Source of the DNA: Mycobacterium sp. SMC-8
GTDB taxonomy: Bacteria > Actinomycetota > Actinomycetes > Mycobacteriales > Mycobacteriaceae
Assembly: GCF_025263565.1 (NCBI RefSeq)
Contig: NZ_CP079865.1
Coordinates: forward strand, 3,720,001-3,784,000
Length of the DNA stretch: 64,000 bases
Direction: 5' to 3'
Of the stretch, positions 59,195-64,000 are shown piece by piece. The notes beneath the pieces were generated by a model. That model was given only the letters and a program-made list of their open reading frames with translations, did no database searches and was not told the DNA's origin. Numbering within the stretch: position 1 is the first letter of the stretch; each line of letters begins with the position of its first letter. The translations under genes were made by a program, and so were the position numbers.

Positions 59195-60760
59195 GTGTTT
59201 GAATCCCTGTCCGACCGGTTGACCGGAGCCCTCTCGGGCTTGCGCGGCAAGGGTCGGCTCACCGACGCCGACATCGATGCCACCGCGCGCGAGATCCGAC
59301 TGGCACTTCTCGAGGCCGACGTCTCGCTGCCCGTCGTGCGCGCGTTCATCTCGCGCATCAAGGACCGCGCCAAGGGCGCCGAGGTGTCCGCGGCGCTGAA
59401 TCCCGCCCAGCAGGTCGTCAAGATCGTCAACGAGGAGCTCATCGGGATCCTCGGTGGCCAGACGCGCCAGCTGGCGTTCGCGCGCAACCCACCGACGGTC
59501 ATCATGCTGGCCGGTCTGCAGGGTTCGGGTAAGACGACGCTGGCAGGCAAGCTCGCCCGGTGGCTCAAAGGCCAGGGGCACACACCGCTGCTGGTGGCCT
59601 GTGACCTGCAGCGGCCGGGGGCGGTCAACCAGCTGCAGATCGTCGGTGAGCGGGCGGGCGTGAGCGTGTTCGCGCCGCACCCGGGCGTGTCCCCGGACGG
59701 CGCGACGATCGAGCAGATGACCACCGGCGATCCGGTGTCGGTGGCGGCGGCGGGTCTGGCCGAGGCCAAGGCCAAGCTCTTCGACGTGGTGATCGTCGAC
59801 ACCGCGGGCCGGCTCGGCATCGACGAGGAGCTGATGGCGCAGGCCGCGGCGATCCGCGACGCCGTGAACCCCGACGAGGTGCTGTTCGTCCTCGACGCGA
59901 TGATCGGTCAGGACGCGGTGACCACCGCCGACGCGTTCCGCGAGGGCGTCGGATTCACCGGTGTGGTGCTGACCAAGCTCGACGGCGACGCCCGCGGCGG
60001 CGCGGCACTGTCGGTGCGGGAGGTCACCGGGGTGCCGATCCTGTTCGCATCGGCGGGGGAGAAGCTCGAGGACTTCGACGTCTTCCATCCTGACCGGATG
60101 GCCAGCCGGATCCTCGGCATGGGCGATGTGCTGACCCTCATCGAGCAAGCCGAGCAGCACTTCGACGCCGCGCAGGCCGAGGCCACCGCGGCCAAGATCG
60201 GCAGCGGTGAGCTGACGCTCGAGGACTTCCTCGAGCAGATGCTGATGATCCGCAAGATGGGGCCGATCGGGAACCTGCTGGGCATGCTGCCCGGTGCGGG
60301 CCAGATGAAGGATGCGCTGGCCGCGGTCGACGACAGCCAGCTCGACCGCGTGCAGGCCATCATTCGGGGTATGACGCCGCAGGAGCGCGCGGACCCCAAG
60401 ATCATCAATGCCTCCCGCCGGCTGCGTATCGCCAACGGCTCCGGCGTCACGGTGGCCGAGGTCAACCAGCTCGTCGACCGGTTCTTCGATGCCCGCAAGA
60501 TGATGTCGCAGATGGCCGGACAGATGGGGATGCCGTTCGGCCGCAAGAACACGCGTAAGGCCGGCAAGGGCAAGAACAAGCAGGCGGGCAAGAAGGGACG
60601 CAAGGGACCGACGCCGCCGAAGCGCAATCCGCTCGGCGCCGGTATGCCCGGGATGCCTGCCGGCTTCCCCGACCTGTCGAACATGCCCAAGGGGCTCGAC
60701 GAGCTGCCGCCGGGACTGGCCGACATCGATCTGTCGAAGCTGAAGTTTCCCAAGAATTGA
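59195..60760 (+). CDS. ffh: Signal recognition particle protein Ffh
   Basis: This 521-residue GTPase binds 4.5S RNA and signal sequences. NG domain motifs: MLAGLQGSGKTTLAGKLARW, CDLQRPGAVNQL, VIVDTAGRLGIDEEL and TKLDGDARGGAAL. The Met-rich M domain runs from about residue 330 (FLEQMLMIRKMGPIGNLLGM) to a basic, Gly/Met-rich tail (KKGRKGPTPP, GMPGMPAGFPDL). GTG 59195 gives MFESLSDRLTGALSGLRGKG. The receptor FtsY is encoded 4.5 kb upstream. The next gene starts with TTG overlapping its stop. Confidence 0.97.
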   Translation: MFESLSDRLTGALSGLRGKGRLTDADIDATAREIRLALLEADVSLPVVRAFISRIKDRAKGAEVSAALNPAQQVVKIVNEELIGILGGQTRQLAFARNPPTVIMLAGLQGSGKTTLAGKLARWLKGQGHTPLLVACDLQRPGAVNQLQIVGERAGVSVFAPHPGVSPDGATIEQMTTGDPVSVAAAGLAEAKAKLFDVVIVDTAGRLGIDEELMAQAAAIRDAVNPDEVLFVLDAMIGQDAVTTADAFREGVGFTGVVLTKLDGDARGGAALSVREVTGVPILFASAGEKLEDFDVFHPDRMASRILGMGDVLTLIEQAEQHFDAAQAEATAAKIGSGELTLEDFLEQMLMIRKMGPIGNLLGMLPGAGQMKDALAAVDDSQLDRVQAIIRGMTPQERADPKIINASRRLRIANGSGVTVAEVNQLVDRFFDARKMMSQMAGQMGMPFGRKNTRKAGKGKNKQAGKKGRKGPTPPKRNPLGAGMPGMPAGFPDLSNMPKGLDELPPGLADIDLSKLKFPKN

Positions 60761-61851
60761 CGGCCGACCGCACCCCGCTGCATCTGCGGGGCCGCAGCCT
60801 GCCCGACGGCGAACCCGTTGAGTGGTGGATCGTCCATGGACGCCTCAGCGCGGAGCCGGTGGCCGGCGCCGAGACGGTTTTCGGCGCCGACGGGGATGAC
60901 GGCTGGATCCTGCCCGGGCTCGTCGACGCGCACTGCCACGTCGGGCTCGGGCCGCACGGCGAGATCCCGCTGGACGAGGCGATCGCCCAGGCCGAGACCG
61001 AGCGTGGCGTGGGCGCTCTGCTGCTGCGCGACGCCGGCTCGCCGACCGACACCCGCAGCTTCGACGACCGCCCCGAACTGCCGCGCATCATTCGCGCCGG
61101 GCGTCACCTGGCGCGGCCGCGGCGGTACTCCCGGGGGTTCGCCCAGGAGCTCGAAGACGAATGGCAGCTCCCGGAGGCGGTGGCCGAGCAGGCCCGCTGG
61201 GGAGACGGCTGGGTCAAGCTGGTAGGGGACTGGATCGACCGCGACAGCGGGGATCTGGCGCCGCTGTGGTCCGACGACGTGCTGGCGGCGGCGATCGACG
61301 CCGCGCATGCCAATGGCGCCCGCGTCACCGCGCATGTGTTCGGCGAGGACGCGCTGCCCGGCCTGATCAAGGCCGGCATCGACTGCATCGAACACGGCAC
61401 CGGGCTGACCGAGGACACCATCGGTCTGATGGTTGAGCACGGCACGGCGCTGGTGCCCACCCTGATCAACATCGAGAACTTCCCGGACATCGCCGCCTCG
61501 GCGCACAGGTACCCGGCCTATCAGAAGCACATGCGGGCGCTCTACGAATCCTGTTCTGCCCGCATCGGTGCCGCACACGAGGCGGGCGTGCCGATCTTCG
61601 CGGGTTCGGATGCGGGCAGCGCGGTGGCGCATGGCCGCATCGCCGAGGAGGTGGACGCGCTCAAGGCCATCGGCATGACGCCCACCGAGGCGCTCGGCGC
61701 GGCATGCTGGGACGCCCGCGAGTGGCTGCGCCGTCCCGGACTGGCCCACGGCGCGTCGGCGGACCTGGTGTGCTACCGCGAGGATCCGCGCTCAGGGGCC
61801 GGGGTGCTGGCCGACCCGACGCTGGTGATGCTGCGGGGCGTCGTCTACTGA
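60757..61851 (+). CDS. Amidohydrolase-superfamily metal-dependent hydrolase
   Basis: This 364-residue TIM-barrel hydrolase has the N-terminal metal motif GLVDAHCHVGLG, a lysine in WVKLVGDWIDRD, histidines in RVTAHVFGED and CIEHGTGLTED, and the metal aspartate in FAGSDAGSAVAHG. It corresponds to Rv2915c. The substrate is unknown; imidazolonepropionase- or prolidase-like members share the pattern. The start is TTG 60757 in a TTGA overlap with ffh (MTADRTPLHLRGRSLPDG), and no better codon lies close by. Confidence 0.88.
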   Translation: MTADRTPLHLRGRSLPDGEPVEWWIVHGRLSAEPVAGAETVFGADGDDGWILPGLVDAHCHVGLGPHGEIPLDEAIAQAETERGVGALLLRDAGSPTDTRSFDDRPELPRIIRAGRHLARPRRYSRGFAQELEDEWQLPEAVAEQARWGDGWVKLVGDWIDRDSGDLAPLWSDDVLAAAIDAAHANGARVTAHVFGEDALPGLIKAGIDCIEHGTGLTEDTIGLMVEHGTALVPTLINIENFPDIAASAHRYPAYQKHMRALYESCSARIGAAHEAGVPIFAGSDAGSAVAHGRIAEEVDALKAIGMTPTEALGAACWDAREWLRRPGLAHGASADLVCYREDPRSGAGVLADPTLVMLRGVVY

Positions 61852-61880
61852 TGTGGTGACCCGGCGCCGGCGGCGTCATC

Positions 61881-61949
61881 CGTCACAGCTATCGACGTTT
61901 TGCAGGAGAAGTGCGAGTGGCGCCCTGCAGTATGCGGATAGCTGTGACG
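61881..61949. terminator. Nested hairpin between convergent genes
   Basis: An outer 13-base stem (61881-61893 with 61937-61949) encloses an inner six-base stem (tgcagg 61901-61906 with cctgca 61924-61929). It fills the 123-base gap between the amidohydrolase and the minus-strand carboxypeptidase and can serve both. Confidence 0.6.
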
Positions 61950-61974
61950 CCTGAGGGCGCTGCGACTTCGCGGC

Positions 61975-62811
61975 TCACGGCTGGCTGAATCCGTAGTCCA
62001 GCAGCCGGATCGCCTGACCGTAGAGGTCGCCGGTGCCGTACATCTGGACGACGACCAGGCGCCGGCTGCCGCGTTGCGCCGCGCCGACGTAGGTCTTGCG
62101 CGCCAGGTTGGTGAAACCCGTCTTTCCGCCGAGATCGCCGGGATAGCGGCTGAGCAACTCGTTCTGGTTGTGCAGCGTCTTTCCGGGGAACGGCGCGGAC
62201 GGGGACCGCATGATCTGCGCGATCAACGGATACTTCAGTGCCGCGCGCATGATGACGGCGAGGTCGTGCGGGGTGGTGACGGATTCCCAGCCGGGTCCGT
62301 CCAGTCCCGACGGCGACGACGCCTTGGTGCCGCGTGCGCCGACCAGCGCTGCCTTGCGGTTCATCGCCGCGACGGCGACCCGCTGCCCGCCGAGCATGTC
62401 GGCCAGCATGTTGGCCGCATCGTTGCCCGACACCATCAGGATCGCCGCGACCAGTTGCGCGGTGGTGTAGGCCTGCCCGGGTTTGAGCCCCACACAGGAA
62501 CATTCGACCTTGGTGTGGGATTCGTTGGCGCGCGCGAAGTTGTCCGGCCGAAGATGGTCGAGCACCGTCATCGCCAGCAGCACCTTGATCGTGCTGGCCG
62601 GGGCGTAGCTGCCGTACGGGTCCTTGCTGGCCAGCACGCGACCGGTGTCGAGATCGGCAACCAGCCAGGCCTGGGCCGGTCCATCCGGAAGTGGTTGCGC
62701 TGCAACGGGTTCAGCGACAGGCTGGGCTTGCGTAGTCGGTGCAGCCGACAGCGGGGCCGCAGGCAGCACCGCGCTGAGGGCGAGCGCCAGCCCCGCGAGT
62801 CGTCTTCGCAC
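61975..62811 (-). CDS. dacB: D-alanyl-D-alanine carboxypeptidase (S11 family), copy 1
   Basis: This 278-residue low-molecular-weight penicillin-binding protein removes the terminal D-Ala from peptidoglycan stem peptides. It has an N-terminal export signal (LAGLALALSAVLPAAPLSAAP), then the active-site motifs STIK in SYAPASTIKVLLAM (nucleophile Ser), SGN in ILMVSGNDAANML, and KTG in DLGGKTGFTNLARK. No C-terminal membrane anchor is evident. The equivalent gene in M. tuberculosis is dacB2 (Rv2911). GTG 62811 starts the signal. A paralogue with the same layout lies 78 bases upstream. Confidence 0.93.
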   Translation of the reverse strand: MRRRLAGLALALSAVLPAAPLSAAPTTQAQPVAEPVAAQPLPDGPAQAWLVADLDTGRVLASKDPYGSYAPASTIKVLLAMTVLDHLRPDNFARANESHTKVECSCVGLKPGQAYTTAQLVAAILMVSGNDAANMLADMLGGQRVAVAAMNRKAALVGARGTKASSPSGLDGPGWESVTTPHDLAVIMRAALKYPLIAQIMRSPSAPFPGKTLHNQNELLSRYPGDLGGKTGFTNLARKTYVGAAQRGSRRLVVVQMYGTGDLYGQAIRLLDYGFSQP

Positions 62812-62889
62812 GAGTGGCGACGTTAATCGGGAAAGGACTCGTCCGGCGCGCGAACAGGTCTCCTTCGGGTATCGAGTTCCCGGACCGGC

Positions 62890-63774
62890 TCAGAACCGGC
62901 TGACGCCGGAGTTCGGGCCCAGCGCGAAACCCCAATCCAGCAGCGCCGCCGCCTGGTCCCAGTACGTCGGCCCGCCGTCCTTGACCAACCCGTACATCAG
63001 CGCCACGACCAGGTGGCGGCCGTTGCGGGCAGCGCCGCCGACGAAGGTCTTGCGGGCCAGATCGGTGTAGCCGGTCTTGCCGCCGAAGGCGCCCGGATAG
63101 CGGTGCAGCAGTTCGTTCTGGTTGACCAGTACGACGTCCCCGGCCTTGGTCGGGAAGACCGCGGTGGGCTGGGCGGTGATCTGCGCGAACACCGGGTTGC
63201 CCATAGCGGCGCGGAAGATCACCGCGAGATCGTGCGGGGTGGACCAGATGTCGATGCCGGGTCCGTCGATACCCGATGGCGAGCCCGCGTTCGTGCCGTA
63301 GGCGCCCAGCATCGCGGCCTTGGCGTTCATCTTCGTCACCGCGACGTCGTGCCCGCCGAGCATGGTGGCCAGCGTGTTGGCGGCGTCGTTGCCCGACACC
63401 AGCAGCAGAGCCTCCAGCAGCTGACGGGTCGTGTACGTCTGACCGGGAGCCACCCCGGCGCAGTTGCACTCGACCCTGGTGTCGGCCTCGTTGGCGACGA
63501 TGGTCGCGTCCAGCGGGAGTTCGTCGAGCACGACCATGGCCAGCAGCACCTTGATGGTGCTGGCCGGGGCGTAATGCCCGTGCTCGTCGCGGGCGGCCAA
63601 CACCTCGCCGGTGTCCATGTCGGCGACGATCCAGGCCTGGGCGGGGCCGTCGGGGATCGGCGTCGAACCTGCGGGCTGCACGATCCCCGTGACAGGCACT
63701 GCGCCGGCCGGGGGAAGAGAGAACCCGCCGGTCAGGCACAGCACGGCGCCGAGGCACGCGAGAAGCGTTCGCAC
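62890..63774 (-). CDS. D-alanyl-D-alanine carboxypeptidase (S11 family), copy 2
   Basis: This 294-residue exported protein is a tandem paralogue of the preceding gene. It has its own signal (LLACLGAVLCLTGGFSLPPAGA) and all three motifs: STIK in YAPASTIKVLLAM, SGN in LLLVSGNDAANTL and KTG in AFGGKTGYTDLARK. Both copies share the odd paired-cysteine segment (VECNCAGVAPGQ here, VECSCVGLKPGQ in copy 1), which could form a disulfide outside the membrane. Their transcription order suggests one operon. GTG 63774 is the start. The plus-strand SnoaL gene diverges from it. Confidence 0.93.
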   Translation of the reverse strand: MRTLLACLGAVLCLTGGFSLPPAGAVPVTGIVQPAGSTPIPDGPAQAWIVADMDTGEVLAARDEHGHYAPASTIKVLLAMVVLDELPLDATIVANEADTRVECNCAGVAPGQTYTTRQLLEALLLVSGNDAANTLATMLGGHDVAVTKMNAKAAMLGAYGTNAGSPSGIDGPGIDIWSTPHDLAVIFRAAMGNPVFAQITAQPTAVFPTKAGDVVLVNQNELLHRYPGAFGGKTGYTDLARKTFVGGAARNGRHLVVALMYGLVKDGGPTYWDQAAALLDWGFALGPNSGVSRF

Positions 63775-63818
63775 GACAGGTGAGCCTAAACCGCGCCCCG
63801 GTCGTGTTCAATCGAGCC

Positions 63819-64000
63819 ATGTTGAGCCTTGAGGAGATCTCGGACCGGCTGGAGATCCAGCAACTGCTGATCGATTACTCGAGCGCGATCGACGGACGGC
63901 GGTTCGACGACCTCGACGCCGTCTTCACCCCGGACGCCTACATCGACTACCGCGTCAGCGGCGGCGTCGACGGGGCCTTCCCCGAGGTGAAGGCGTGGCT
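63819..64000 (+). CDS. SnoaL-like protein, N-terminal fragment
   Basis: An open frame from ATG 63819 runs off the window end after 60 codons. It begins MLSLEEISDRLEIQQLLIDY and continues AIDGRRFDDLDAVFTPDAYI, the typical start of SnoaL/NTF2-like cone-fold proteins. M. tuberculosis has a SnoaL-like gene at the matching position after dacB2 (Rv2910c). It diverges from the second carboxypeptidase gene with 44 bases between. Function unknown. Confidence 0.8.
   Translation, partial: MLSLEEISDRLEIQQLLIDYSSAIDGRRFDDLDAVFTPDAYIDYRVSGGVDGAFPEVKAW

Overview
The window is about 64 kb of GC-rich chromosome from a non-tuberculous, probably fast-growing mycobacterium (Mycolicibacterium type). The evidence is gene order and protein content. 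Starting from ilvB-ilvN-ilvC, the order largely follows the M. tuberculosis block Rv3003c to Rv2910c: serA, leuB, MFS, FAH, gltX, tRNA-Gln, tRNA-Glu, IclR, leuCD, hupB, mutT1, ppk1, fbiD, gpsA, ddl, thiL, ung, DAK2, recG, aldo/keto reductase, lipN, DsbA, VKOR, pyc, rsmD, coaD, sepIVA, rnc, fpg, acyP, smc, ftsY, amt-glnB-glnD, ffh, dacB. The large phthiocerol dimycocerosate/phenolic glycolipid locus that lies between coaD and sepIVA in the tubercle bacilli is missing here. Gene assignments rest on reading the proteins; no database search was possible.

Layout. 1-7.5 kb holds branched-chain amino acid and serine synthesis (ilvB end, ilvN, ilvC, serA, leuB) with a DUF3159 membrane protein, a WrbA-type quinone reductase and a phytoene-dehydrogenase-like oxidoreductase between them. 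7.5-12.1 kb holds a membrane protein with a non-standard start, an MFS transporter broken by one in-frame amber codon, a FAH-family hydrolase, gltX and the two tRNAs that gltX is expected to charge. 12.1-15.9 kb holds an IclR regulator divergent from leuCD with a palindromic operator between them, then hupB. 15.9-27.2 kb holds mutT1, ppk1, fbiD, gpsA, a Cys/Met-metabolism PLP enzyme, ddl, DUF3515, a Lrp-type effector domain, thiL, ung, an IS630-family element inserted exactly in the ung stop codon, and rpmB. 27.3-39.5 kb holds an intact DAK2 protein, recG, an exported HNH protein, a minus-strand envelope cassette (DyP peroxidase, PCu(A)C copper chaperone, PepSY membrane protein, unknown membrane protein), an aldo/keto reductase, lipN and a DsbA/VKOR disulfide pair. 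39.5-54.7 kb holds pyc, rsmD, coaD, a hemerythrin, sepIVA, DUF177, rnc, fpg, OsmC, acylphosphatase, smc, a type 2 isopentenyl diphosphate isomerase on the opposite strand, and ftsY. 54.7-64 kb holds the nitrogen operon amt-glnB-glnD behind two GlnR-like boxes, ffh, an amidohydrolase, two tandem penicillin-binding-type carboxypeptidases and the start of a SnoaL-like protein.

Most genes are tightly packed, with NTGA stop/start overlaps. Many promoters look leaderless: a TANNNT hexamer ends 6-8 bases before the start codon. The most unusual items are a 21-codon repeat-built micro-ORF joined to ilvB and ilvN by TGATG junctions, an IS630 copy whose transposase and the neighbouring ung share one CTAG for their stop codons, a second copy of the leuC operator pattern in front of the FAH gene, an apparent CTG start for rsmD, and the copper/peroxidase cassette. 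No gene-free stretch exceeds 300 bases. The longest gaps are 27146-27368, 14969-15169 and 54652-54847; their contents are described under the promoters and hairpins. I saw no rRNA, CRISPR array, riboswitch, prophage or replication origin.
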